Below are positions 23,513 to 34,544 of a stretch of DNA of 64,000 nucleotides, in pieces. The stretch covers positions 49,273 through 113,272 of the forward strand of contig MVAQ01000043.1 of assembly GCA_014825775.1 (NCBI GenBank). Direction: 5' to 3'. How positions within the stretch are numbered: the stretch's first letter is position 1; the number at the start of each line of letters is the position of its first letter. The translations under genes and the position numbers were made by a program. This DNA comes from Krasilnikovozyma curviuscula (lineage: Eukaryota; Basidiomycota; Tremellomycetes; Cystofilobasidiales; Mrakiaceae). Below the pieces are notes generated by a model, which did no database searches, was not told where the DNA came from, and saw only the letters and a list, made by a program, of their open reading frames with translations.

Positions 23513-24624
23513 TCAGCCCATCTTCGCGTTACTCAGGTCCAACTCGGGGTGCATTTTCGCAAACTTGGCCAGCGCCTGAGGGTTTTGACAGATGCGGAAG
23601 AAGTCAAATGTGAAAATGTGTCAGCAGGATCCAAAATTAATCTCAACATCTGGCGCCTGCAATGATCGAGACGGAGAGGGGCAAGGAGACGGACCTCTTG
23701 CTTCTTCAATTCGTCACTCGTCGGTTTACCCATCGATTTCTGCTGGTTATCGAACTGAAAAAGAAAGCAAGGAGGTGGAAACCAAGCAAAACAACTGTCA
23801 GTGACAGCGCAAGTAAAATCCTCTCAAGACAACGCGAGAGCATATATCAAACTGACCATCATCTTCTCAACGACACCTCTCATCTCACCATCTAAGTCAC
23901 TCAGTTTCGAGTTTTCGGGAGTGAGTTTAGTTGTGTCAATCTTTGGATGATGAGTTAGGACATGTGGCCACCACTGAGAAGAGTTGACTTTGAAGAGATC
24001 AAGCGTCAACACTCCATCAGCTGGTGAAGTAACGGGAAATGAGTGTGACATAATGAACAAGGGCGGTGGTTAGCTCTCTGTCTAGTGAAAGACGTGCACT
24101 TCTTTCAGAGCAAAAACTGGCGATGACTCCTCACAGATAGCCCAAGTTGAATCTTCCTCTTTGATGGGTGCAAATAGAGAGCCCTAAAGACATAAAAAGA
24201 GAGACCAGCTATGTTAATTTAATCCGAGAAAGACGTTGCGAGGTTGGTGGAATATGCTCACGGTGAATATCGGTTCTTTGCCTTTGAATCCTCCCTGTGA
24301 AAACAAGAAGGAATGGCATGATCAGTTTCTCCGTGTTGCTATACTCCTGCTTATACTATATCAAGAAGGGAGATATATTGTGTTCCGCAAGCTATATTGC
24401 CTGCTCTTGAAACATACCGAGATTTTATCTCTCTTCAGCACAACGCTCAAGTCTTTGCCTCGCACACCAGCCCCGACTGGCACGCTCAGAGTTATCGTAG
24501 CCAGATCTTGGTCCCATCGATAAGGTAGCTGTGCCTGTTCAGCATCTGATTTCGCCTTGGCTGCAGTGTCGAATGCTTCCTGTTCTGCTGGGGTGAGCTT
24601 GTCGTATTCTGCTTGTGTAGACAT
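23513..24624 (-). CDS. nudC: Nuclear movement protein NudC (CS/p23-like domain)
   Basis: This is a co-chaperone for dynein and its regulators, needed for nuclear migration and spindle function. Short exons run from ATG 24624 ([20 protein letters not shown]) to TGA 23513-23515. The CS domain starts with [18 protein letters not shown], with [16 protein letters not shown] and [13 protein letters not shown] following. The C-terminal signature is clear: [19 protein letters not shown], then [35 protein letters not shown] and finally [20 protein letters not shown]. At roughly 190-200 residues it is a short fungal NudC without the long N-terminal extension of animal NUDC. It lies upstream of the MFS gene on the same strand and is divergent from the SAC-domain gene. 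Confidence 0.9.
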
Positions 24625-25093
24625 TCTGGATTGACTTGTAATAGACACTTGGAGGAGGGGGTTTCTGCTGATAAGTCTCAGTGGCTTTGAAGTTTTTTGG
24701 AACGATGGGTCGCTGGTGATCTGAGGTCATCAACCTGTCGCGCTAGAGTAACGAAAACAGAGTCGTTTTCCGCATTTCGCCATGAAAAGACACAGTTGTC
24801 GATGCTCCTCTTAATTCTCAGAAGAACGCTGCCACTTTTATGCAAGGTAAAGAGCAGTACTATCAGATTATCCTAAAAAAAAAGAAAAGAAAAAAAGTCG
24901 GTATCCCACTTTCAACGCCTGTGGCGCTCTAGGAATGAAGCGACTGATAGTATTTATCCCGCCAACACCATTTCTCCTAAGCATTGGTTCGAAACAGCCT
25001 TCTAGTCTGAAGACTTTCGCTTCAAGTCTTCGAGCCATCCACTAGTTGGAATCTCACTCCGCCAGCTCAACCTGGCTTTCTTTCTAGAGTACG
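24625..25093. other. Divergent promoter region of NudC and the SAC phosphatase
   Basis: This 469-bp spacer lies between two divergent start codons. It contains an A-rich tract (24874-24896) and no supported gene. A B-box-like word GGTTCGAAAC near 24985 has no matching A box, so I do not call a tRNA. Confidence 0.45.
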
Positions 25094-28000
25094 ATGGCTA
25101 AATCGACACCGCTCCGACGACCCCCTTCCTTAATGCTATCGTCACCGGTACTTCCACCTTCTCTTCAGATCCCAGCTGTCCCCCAGGGTGTGTTTCAGCA
25201 TATTTTGCTGTCGATAGCAGCAGACGGCGTCATCCTCAGAGGGGTTGGAGCTGCTTCTGGAGGAAAAGTACATATTGCTTTTGGTCCCAAAGGGAAGGTG
25301 ACGACTGGACACCACAGTGAAGAAAATACAGAAGGAGAAGAGGTGGAAGGAGGAAGAGGGGAGGAGAAGGTAATAAGGGGTGTTGTTGGCATCGTACGAT
25401 TGTACTCGAGTGGGTAACCTTTGTTTTCTGGCTTTCGTCCGGAAGATATTGAGCTAATTTCTTTTCTGTCTCTAATTTAAAGCTGCCTATTTGATTGTCA
25501 TTGTATCTCCATCTGGAATAGGATCATGTAGGCTTTCTGTTCAGATGATAGCGTCTCGACGCCAAGTGTGTACCCCTGGAACCCTAACTCCTGTTCTCGC
25601 TTTTCCTCCCCGATTCAAGTCCCCACACCAGCTAATAAAGTATACACACTCAAACCATCTTCCTTATCGGCTATACCTCTCACCGCAGATGGCGCTGCCA
25701 AAGCATTCGCCAAGCTTAGGACACCGTCGTCCACCAGTACCCCTCAGGAGTCCAATTTTCCATCTTCGGATGTTGGAGAATCAGTAGCACCCTCAGATGA
25801 AGACGATGATGATGATGATGATGACGATGATGAAGCAAAGAAAGTTAGATTCTCTCAGTCAGTTCTCGCTCGAGATAGGTCAGTACCGACCACTTCGACG
25901 TCAGTGTCGACCATCGAGACATTACCAGCCGCCAAACGTCTCAGTAGAGGTTTGGGGCAGATGGCCTTTTGGAAAAAGGATCCTTCTCCGACTGCTACCT
26001 CTACAGCATCATCAGCGACATCATCGCCTCCAAACGAACCAGTCCTGGCACAAACTGCCTCCACTGTCACCGACACTGTCACTGCCCCCTCACGGACCTC
26101 TACTCCTCCCATTCCTGACAAGACGAACTCTCCACTTCCACTCAACACCAACAGGACTCTTCTTGAATCCAAAATCCTCTCGTCTATCATGGCACTTCTT
26201 GGAGGTGGCCAGATGTACTTCAGTTACGACTGGGATCTCTCTCACTCTCTCCAAGCTAAAACCAAACTCAATGGCGGAGTAGATTCAAAAGAAGGGGATG
26301 GAATAGCTGAAGCAAACGGTGCACTTCCTCTGTGGAGACGGCTCGACAGGAAATATTGGTGGAATGAACATCTTCTGGTCGACTTCATCAACCTGGGATT
26401 ACATAGCTTCGTGCTTCCAGTGCTACAGGGCTACGTCCAAATCTCCTCTTTCAATATCCCCTCTTCACCAGGCTTAACCTTCTCCGAATCAAGCTCCTCT
26501 GCACCACCTTCTCAACCACCTCCTCCAAACAAACCAGCATCAACATCCACAGACGTTCCTCCATCATCTCAAACCGCAGCGGTGGCCTCTCTTTCAAAGC
26601 TAGCAACTCGAACTTCCTCCAAAGATCGCTCTCATTCGAAAAACCACTCGACATCCCTGTCGGCTAGCTCCCTCACAGATGCAGCTGTACAGGTGCCTGG
26701 TGTCACCAAAGTCGAGTTGATCTTGATTTCAAGGCGGTCTAGAGATCGTGCTGGTTTGAGATATCAGAGGCGAGGGATCGACGACGAAGGAAAAGTCGCA
26801 AACTTCGTAGAGACGGAGATGATCGTTCGCTTGAAGGATCCTGCAACGGCTCAGTTTGTCGTCTTTTCCTACATACAACTACGGTAAGATTTTGTCGATT
26901 TGATTTTCATAGATGGTATTCGTCTCATCATTGTCTTCTAGAGGATCAATTCCACTATTTTGGTCTCAACCAGCGACATCGCTGAAACCAGCTCCTCTCT
27001 TGGATAGGCCACTAGATGAAAGTTCGGTGGCCATGGGAATGCATTTTGACGAAATCACAAAGACCTATGGTCCTCAGGTAGGTTATTTCCTTTTCAAGCC
27101 TCAGACTTCTCCTACTAATAATTCTGTTGATGCCACAGATCTGTATCAGTTTGAGTGAAACGACTGGAAAGGAATCTGCTGTCACCAACGGATATCGAGA
27201 TGTGCTGGCCTCACTAAAGAGAAGCGATGTCGACTTTGTCGAGTTTGATTTTCATCACGAATGCAAAGGAATGAAGTTTGAGAACATCTCTAAGCTCATT
27301 AACTCGCTCAGTGACTCTCATACCTTTGAGAAACAGAGTTACTTTTGTATCAACGGTGGAAGAGTTGGACAGCAACAAACGTCATCGTTTAGAGTCAACT
27401 GCATTGACTGTCTTGATCGAACGAACGTTACGGAGTCAGCGCTGGCTCGACACGTACTGATTGGGCAACTGGCCTCGCTTGGATTGGCAGTTCCTCCTCA
27501 TGATCCTAAGATAACCCCTAGCCTCGAAGCTGGTGATCTTGAAATGGTCTTCAATGATTTGTGGGCGAACAACGGTGATGCCATCTCAAACGCTTATGCG
27601 GGCACTTCTGCTCTGAAGGGCGACTTTACGAGGTGAGAGGCTTGTTTCTCTCCACAATTCGACAACTTGAGCTAACTATCTTGGTACTGAACTTTTAGAA
27701 CCGGTAAAAGAGACTGGCACGGTATGCTTAATGATGGACTAAATAGTCTGGCAAGGATGTACTCCTCAACTTTCTCAGACTTCTTTGCCCAAGGTGAGTC
27801 CAGTAACCCAATTTTATCTCTCTCTCCCCACTCTGACAATATCTCCCCTCAGCTGTTATCTCCTTCTTTCTCGGACAACGCCCCATCACTATTTTTTCTG
27901 AATTCTTAGAGAAACTTCAAGTCGTAGAACCATCTTCAATCTGGAAGATGAACCAAATTAGAGCAGTAGCAATCGAGAATGTAACGGCCCGCGTTCTCAA

Positions 28001-28791
28001 CGAAGGAGAATCACGGGTTGCTGGATGGACCTTGCTCAGTCCTGTGGAAGGTAACACAACCACTAGTTCAACATTCGAAGAGAAACCAGTCATTCTCTCG
28101 AAATCGGCACTGTATGTCTGCTCGTATGACTTCCAGCTCGAAAAGGTTAGGGAGTTTACAAGGATACCTCTCAAAAACATTCTCCACTTGCAGCATGGTC
28201 GGTTGGCATTTCCTTCAATTGTAGTCATCCGCACTGATCCGCATTGTTGGTCTTGTAGGTCCATACATTCTTTCTGCGCTTCAAGAAGCCTCAGTCGACC
28301 CAGTGGAAAACTATGGGTTCATAGTGAAGTTCAACAGTAGTGAAGATGAAACTCGACTCTCATCCTACTCGGTCAAGAACGTCCCCCTAACACCTTCAAA
28401 AATTCTCCACAGCAATGATCTATCGGCGGAAGAAGATCCGCTTGCTACTTCCCTTGCCAAAACTGCAGATGCTTCTGAAGTTAAATACTTTGCTTTTAAG
28501 GCCCTTCCCCGAGAGATGGTGCGGCACGGCAGAGGTCCATCGCTCACTGACGGAGATTCTGAGGAGGAGAACGACGAGGACGAGATCTTGGGAGTCAGTT
28601 GTCAGGATATAGTCTTAAAGATGGTGAAGAAGATTCGAATTCGGTGCTCAGACGCAGGTTCAGCGTTCGACGTACCTGGAGAAGATCCGTTCGTTTTTGA
28701 GAAGCCTGTGAGAAGCCTGCTGGAGGCCCAGAAGGATATCAGTGTAATGGCCAGGCTGGAGTATTCGTTCAAAAGATTTTTGTGGCTGTAG
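25094..28791 (+). CDS. SAC-domain phosphoinositide phosphatase, SAC2/INPP5F-like
   Basis: It removes a phosphate from membrane phosphoinositides, probably PI4P, on endosomal or plasma membranes. The SAC domain is spread over several exons: GGGQMYFSYDWDLSHSLQ, DRKYWWNEHLLVDFINLG, LILISRRSRDRAGLRYQRRG and IDDEGKVANFVETEMIV. The catalytic CX5R(T) motif is VNCIDCLDRTNV, near 27394-27430. After it, LEKVREFTRIPLKNILHLQHG matches the hSac2 homology domain, separating this protein from SAC1, FIG4 and synaptojanins. A large exon (25568-26887) carries a Ser/Thr/Pro-rich insertion and a poly-Asp run coded by GAT repeats at about 25804-25833. A second disordered insertion (PPSQPPPPNKPAS...) splits the SAC fold near 26460-26690. 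It ends in TAG at 28789-28791. Confidence 0.82.
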
Positions 28792-29091
28792 GTTTGATTT
28801 TGATATTAAATTCAATTCGAGAAGCGATTTTTGGTGTGTTTACATGCTGTGGCAAAGCAATTGTAAAAACGTTATCACAATTAATAACGCTTTCTCGTTT
28901 CAGGACTGTGAGATATCATAATATCGCCGAAAGTTGAAAGAATTGATCCTCATCCTGGTCGGAGCTTTCGAAAAAGTTACAAAATCTGTTGTGCGTAATG
29001 GTTGAGCTTGACTCCACACCTTTGGTCAAAACTCCAAAATCCAGAGCGCTCATTCCTTCACGAACTATCACCTTAATCTACATTTACCGAC
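28792..29091. other. Intergenic region before the alcohol dehydrogenase
   Basis: About 300 bases containing the SAC gene 3' end and the dehydrogenase promoter. No gene, RNA or repeat was seen. Confidence 0.45.
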
Positions 29092-30887
29092 ATGCAGACT
29101 GTTGCTAACCTCATCGAGAAACAATTACCGAGCATTGAGACTGCGATTCAGCCGGAATACAAAGGACGAGGAGATGGAAGCACTATGAAAGCATTAGCTT
29201 GGTTTGGAACAGACGATGTTAGAATCATCGACGCTCCTATCCCAGACATCACTGAACCAGATGATATCATTGTTCAAGTCACTGGTTAGTCTCACTTTTC
29301 TCCTACAAAACTCAGTGGCACTGACCGCGTCTTTATTTTGTTCTTCGGTACGCAGGCAGCACCATCTGTGGCTCTGATCTCCATCTATACCACTCGGAGA
29401 TTTTGGAACTCCAAAAGGGAGATATCCTCGGACACGAGTTCATGGGAAAGGTAGAAAAGGTCGGACCCAACATCAAGAACCTCAAGGTTGGCCAAAGAGT
29501 CGTTGCCTCCTTCCAAATCGCGTGTGGCTCTTGTGAATTCTGTCAGAAGAAACTCAGCTCGTTCTGCGATAGAACAAACGGATCGTCGCTGATGAATACA
29601 ATGTATGGCCAAAGGGACGCTGGTTTCTTTGGGTAAGCATCGCGACTGATTCTTGAGACTGAGACTCCTTGTCAAGCCTTTCAAGTCTTTGACTGATTTC
29701 TTTCCACCTGAAGCTACGCCCACTTTACCGGTGGTTTCGCTGGAGGTCAGTCTGAATACGTCAGAGTGCCATTTGGAGATGGTGAGTTGATTATTAAAAC
29801 CGTCTGCGTAACCGGCTTCTGAAAGTCGCTTCCTTCAGTGAACCTCCTGCCCATACCAGATGAGGTTCCAGATGAAGTTGCGCTGTATCTCAGTGACATC
29901 CTTCCAACAAGCTACAACGCAGTTGTGGACACCGAGGTTGGGAAAGGCGACGTCGTGGGTGTTTGGGGGCTCGGGTGAGTTGGCTCTTTCAGCGGAATAC
30001 TGTGTCTGTTCTGACTTCTGCTGTTTTCTTCATCTATCTAGACCAATCGGGATTTGTGCCAGTAAATGGGCTTTGCTGAAGGGCGCGTCAAGAGTCATCG
30101 GCATCGACACTGTCCCCAACCGACTCGCTCTCGCAGCTGAGCTCGGTGTAGAGACGATAGATTTCAAGGAATACAAAGACGTTCCGAAGAGAATATTGGA
30201 GCTAGTTCCTAAAGGCTTGGATGTTGCTTTGGATTGGTGAGTGTAAGTGCTGTTTTTAAAGCTGATGCGTCTGAACTTCGTTCTTTTTTCTCTATCAGCG
30301 GAACCTTCCATGAACCAAAGGGATGGCTTCACACTATCGAGAAGAGCTTGATGCTTGAGACAGATGTTCCAGAGACTATCAATGAGTGTATCGTCTCGTG
30401 AGTTCTACTCATGTGGCTTGAGATGAAGCGCCTGTTTGGACTTCTAACTGATCTGTCTCTGTGATGGTTTCAGTGTAAGGAAAAAAGGAAGGGTCGGTCT
30501 TACTTCAGCTTATGCTGCATTTGCGAACCATGTCAATGTGGGCGCGCTGATGGAGAAGGGGGTCAGATTACAAGGTCTATACAACAACCTGACTCTCACC
30601 CTATCCAAGCGCTTCGCTCATTTAACGGTTTTCTAACTTTTACAGGTAACGGTCAAGCACCTGTGCATCTTTATTGGGAAGAAATTTTGAAAGACTACCT
30701 CATTCCTGGTAAATTTGACATGAAATCAGTGGTTTCCCATCGTATCGCCTTGGAGGAGATGCCCGAGCTATACAAAAAGTTTGACAAGCGGGTCGGTGGG
30801 CTGGAAAAAGTATTCGTAGAGACCAAGTTCAGCTCTCCTTCAGCTCCTGGTTACCCAAAGTTGGTGAAAATCGCCGACGTAGTGTAG
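29092..30887 (+). CDS. Zinc-dependent alcohol dehydrogenase, formaldehyde-dehydrogenase-like
   Basis: This is a medium-chain NAD(P)-dependent alcohol/aldehyde oxidoreductase. From ATG 29092 the protein reads MQTVANLIEK, then the domain start MKALAWFGTDDVRIIDAPIP. The catalytic zinc ligands are in STICGSDLHLY and LGHEFMGKV. The structural zinc loop is ACGSCEFCQKKLSSFCDR, with four cysteines. The substrate-side part shows MYGQRDAGFFGYAHFTGGFA and GGQSEYVRVP; the coenzyme fold shows VWGLGPIGICASKWALLKGA. The C-terminal exons end in KIADVV, TAG 30885-30887. The pattern ILPTSYNAVVD and the 'GYAHFTGG' region resemble the glutathione-independent formaldehyde dehydrogenase branch, but the substrate is not determined. 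An NmrA-like reductase follows on the same strand. Confidence 0.85.
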
Positions 30888-31347
30888 GACAGCGTCGTTG
30901 CGTGTATAAAGCTCTCTCTCTCGTCGAATGTACCTTGTCTCGTTGTGTCTTTTCTTGATGTTACACTTTTGAACCGTGCCATTTCGAGATCAGCAATTAT
31001 AATGAGTTGTCAGCGGCTTTGACGAAGTTGTCAGTGAGGAAATGTTGCATCATGTCAGCTGCGTTGACATAACGAACCTGCGCCCCGAGGCACCTTTTAT
31101 CTGTTGGTATCATTTTTTCACGATCAATACATAGTAGCTTTCAATCCAGCCCTTATGAAATTATCATACATGTTGCAAAATTCTGTCGTTTTTTAAAGAT
31201 CTCATATTTTGTGCTGTTTTCGTTCGGTGGGGACCATTCTCTGTTGACATTTAATTTACCGAAGCTGGCTCGGGGGCGCCTGAGAGGGTATAAAAGGAGA
31301 GCATGTAACTTTATCCTTTCCCTCAACATCCTCTTCCCAAAATCCCA
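30888..31347. other. Intergenic region before the NmrA-like gene
   Basis: This contains the alcohol dehydrogenase 3' end and the NmrA-like promoter with its TATA box. The middle (31080-31260) is AT-rich with no plausible exon. Confidence 0.45.
31289..31297 (+). promoter_or_regulatory. TATA box of the NmrA-like gene
   Basis: TATAAAAGG lies 59 bases before the start codon at 31348, a plausible distance for a fungal TATA box. Most genes in the window lack such a clear match, which suggests strong or regulated expression of this one. Confidence 0.55.
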
Positions 31348-32622
31348 ATGACCCTCACCACAGCCCTTTCTGCCCCATTGTTTGTTGTCGTCGGTGCGAC
31401 AGGCAACAGGGGACGCTCTGTGATCAGACATCTGTCTCTTTCCACCAAAACTTACAGAGTGCGTGGAATTGTTAGAGAAGTATTCAAGCCTGCCGCTGTC
31501 GAGGTAAAGGGGCAGTTCCCAGAGCTTGAACTCGTCGCCGCCGACGTGACCGACGCTGACAAGGCTCGAGAGGCCTTTAAGGGCGGTGACTTGGCCTTCT
31601 GTATGATTATCGGAGAACCCCAAGCGGAGCATCCTGAAGACACCGTGCGTTGCTTATTCCCCCTCCGCGCTCACAATACCTACTGTATCCTTACTCCTGG
31701 TGATGTTTTGTTTTGGGTTTTACAGCATTTCGAGAAAGGCAAAATACAGGTAGATGCTGCCGTGGCATCTGGAGTCACAAATCTTGCCTGGTCTGGTTCT
31801 ATCCACGTGCACAACCTGTCTGGTGGTAGATTCTCTACCAAGCTGTATGTAGTTCCTCAGGTATTCTCAATTTTCAGCTCGACAACGCAGAATGCTTATG
31901 AGCGTGTTTCCTTTATGTCAGATTTGAAGGAGAAGCTAGAGTGACAGACTACGCTCGTTCCATCTCAGGCCTAAAAGTGCACGATGTACGAGCACCTAGC
32001 TTTGCAACGAACTACCTAACCAGATTCCCTCCGCGTAAACAACCAGATGGGATTTTCACCCTCACGCTTCCCTACCACCCGGACACCAAGGTCCCATGCT
32101 CCGACATATTGCATGACTTTGGTGGGTATGTAGTTGCAGCAGTAGAGAAGGATGTTGGGACTGTCTATGCTGCTCCCTCTTACATATCTTCGAAGGAAAT
32201 TGTGGAAGCTTTCTCTGCAGGTGAGATCGTGTCCTCCTCGGGCCTGTCATTCGACCACGGCTAAAGATGTTTTGTTGAATATCACATATCATAGTCTCAG
32301 GTAGAGATGTCTTCTATCAACAAGTTGATCGCTCAACTTGGCATGAAACTTTGCGATCTCGTGTGGGAGAACCCGCCGCTACTCACGCGATGGAGATGTT
32401 CATCCATTTTGAGGACTTTGGATGTGAGTCACACCACACCCTGATCGTATATCCGTACCAAAGTCCGAGGAACTGACCGCAGGTGCCATCACTACAGATT
32501 ACGGCGGGGAAAACAAGATGGTTGACTTGGCTGAGAGCAACTACATCCTTACCACTCCTGCTAGGTCATTCTATGACTTCCTTGTTGATAACAAGAAGGT
32601 TATAGAGCAGCTGTTTGCCTGA
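31348..32622 (+). CDS. NmrA-like NAD(P)-binding protein
   Basis: This is an atypical short-chain dehydrogenase fold of the NmrA/HSCARG family, either a reductase or a redox-sensing regulator. It begins with MTLTTALSAPLFVVVGATGN, containing the dinucleotide motif GATGNRG, then TYRVRGIVRE and ELVAADVTDADKAREAF. Later exons show GKIQVDAAVASGVTNLAWS, which matches the NmrA 'A..aGVkhfv.SS' pattern, VHDVRAPSFATNYL and GGYVVAAVEKD. Exons then join 32302-32425 and 32484-32622 and end in TGA 32620-32622 (product end KKVIEQLF). The Ser of the active-site-like SS/YxxxK set is only partly conserved (AWSGSIHVHN), so enzymatic activity is not certain. A TATA box lies 59 bases upstream. Confidence 0.78.
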
Positions 32623-32726
32623 TTAGAGAATTACCACAAGGAGATCCTTGCTGTGACTTGATTAGAGAAATAGTTTCATTATCATATGAAACTAAAGCTA
32701 GGTTATCCACTCAGTGTACTTCAACC

Positions 32727-34149
32727 TTACACTTTATATTCAGACATCTGAACGCCCTCCTCTTCCCTCAGGATATCACCGAGATTTCCTTTCCCTGGAA
32801 TGGGGACATAGTGACCTCCCTTGTCTGGCAAGAACATACCTGGATGGAAGAAATTCCACGAGAACATTGCGAGAAGCTGTAACGAAGAAGTGGATCAATC
32901 AGTAAGATTGATAATCCTGAAAACTCGAAGACGGTTCTTACCATCATTGCCCCATCCAAAACGTCGAAGGCCGTTTGGCTCGTTTCGATCGGACCTGTGT
33001 ATCCTCCAATGAAGGCTGCTGTACGATAGATTGTTCGAACAAAGACGAAAATCAAGGTAGATATGAGACCAAGAATGACCATTCTGATGCTGTTTTGGAT
33101 GCGTGGGTGAAGCGTCGTGCTCTCCTTGACAAAGATGTTCTTCTCGCCTGAGCCACGAGCACGCCAGGAGTTAGGCAACCAGGCAAAGGGATGGAATTGC
33201 TTGACTGTTTTTTTACGACTGTAGTTATATACAAAGTCGAGCAAGATAATGCTGAAGCAGATCATGACGGCTAGAAGAAATCAGCGACATGCGCGATCAG
33301 TCCCCAAACTCTGATAGTATGGTTGATTGAGGACTCACCAAGTTGCCAGACTACTCCAGCTAATACAATGTTGCTTCCTCTATTGACCGTATCGTTTTCA
33401 CCCTCCTTCGCACCAGCAATGATTCCACCACCAGCAGCCTGGATGAGAATAGACAACACATCGGCTGGTGAATTTCCAGGTCAGCCTAAGTCGAAAGAGC
33501 AAGCAGAAGCTGGGAGAAGATTCTTACAGCTCACAAAGATAGTTGTATATGTAGATGGATGAATACGAGAGTACTTCCCACCGACGAAGTAGATGGTCCT
33601 GCCCAACGTCATGTAGCACATCGCCATGAAGAAAGCCGGAGCGATGATCAAGCAAATAATCTCTGCTTCAAAGCTGGCCTTGTTTGCAGTCCAGACACCA
33701 CCTTGCGATGGATCCCAGTAGTTCGTCTTTGAGGACACAAGTCTGCCAACCCACTGAGGAAATAGTGCTTTAGTATCACTTCACAGCTCGAGACCAGTCG
33801 CTCTCATTCTCACCCCAATCACTTCTCCAATGCCACAGATAATGATGGTGTACGTCATGTACCACCTCCTCGACCTCATAGTCTGATAGAACAGAATGGC
33901 CAGCGAGACGGCAAACAAGCAAACGAAGACAATGCACGGAGCAGTCTTGACGAAGTAGCCGTACCCTACGAAGGTAACTCTGTTGGTGAGAGGGTTGATG
34001 CTTCCGACATCGTAGTTGCAGGGACTGGCAGTGCAGGCGCCGATTGTGGCTGCAACACGAATCGAACAAAGAGAGCAGGAGAAGTTCTGGTTAGCAGGAC
34101 GGCGCCAAAGTCACAAACAGGTTGGAAAGAAGTTACTTGTGGTGGTCAT
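32727..34149 (-). CDS. RTA1-like multi-pass membrane protein
   Basis: This is a seven-helix fungal membrane protein of the RTA1/RSB1 family, linked in yeast to lipid translocation and resistance to toxic amphiphiles. It starts MTTTTTIGACTASPCNYDVG (exon 1 is only 13 bases, 34149-34137). Helices follow with FVCLFAVSLAILFYQT, RRWYMTYTIIICGIGEVIG, EAEIICLIIAPAFFMAMCYM, VGGKYSRIHPSTYTTIF and LSILIQAAGGGIIAGA. The family signature near helices 6-7 is present as RTIYRTAAFIGGYTGPI and AFDVLDGAMM, then LLAMFSWNFFHPGMFLP. It ends MSEYKV with TAA at 32727-32729. The next gene upstream on the same strand is PMA1, 395 bp away. The substrate is unknown. Confidence 0.85.
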
Positions 34150-34544
34150 CACAACAAGCTGAGATGGATAAAAGGGAAATCAAGAAAGGATCTTATGAAG
34201 CACACTCAGCTGTGGTCCCTTTTCTTAAGGGAATTTGGGTACCGAGGTGACCCACGCTGAATGTGGGACGCGCTCGGTATCTGCTGTCCCTCACCACCTT
34301 GGCTCCTCGGCAGCTACAGAAAAGAGTATGTAATCCAGCATCGTTTTCGGAGGAAGACGAGTGGATCAGTACAGATAGTGCACGTCCGTGACAACAGCTC
34401 ATTCGGCAGCCAGATCGCGCGCAGATAGCCGTGAAACTTCCTTGCTCGTGGGAAGACTAATACGACGTAAAATATGATATATGTAAGGAATCGATACAGT
34501 AGAAGGTATAGGATGCAATTTATACAGCAGTCTGGTGTTTCGTC

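Noticed and set aside
24980..25000. tRNA B-box-like sequence GGTTCGAAAC
   Set aside because: No A box at the right distance and no foldable cloverleaf around it.
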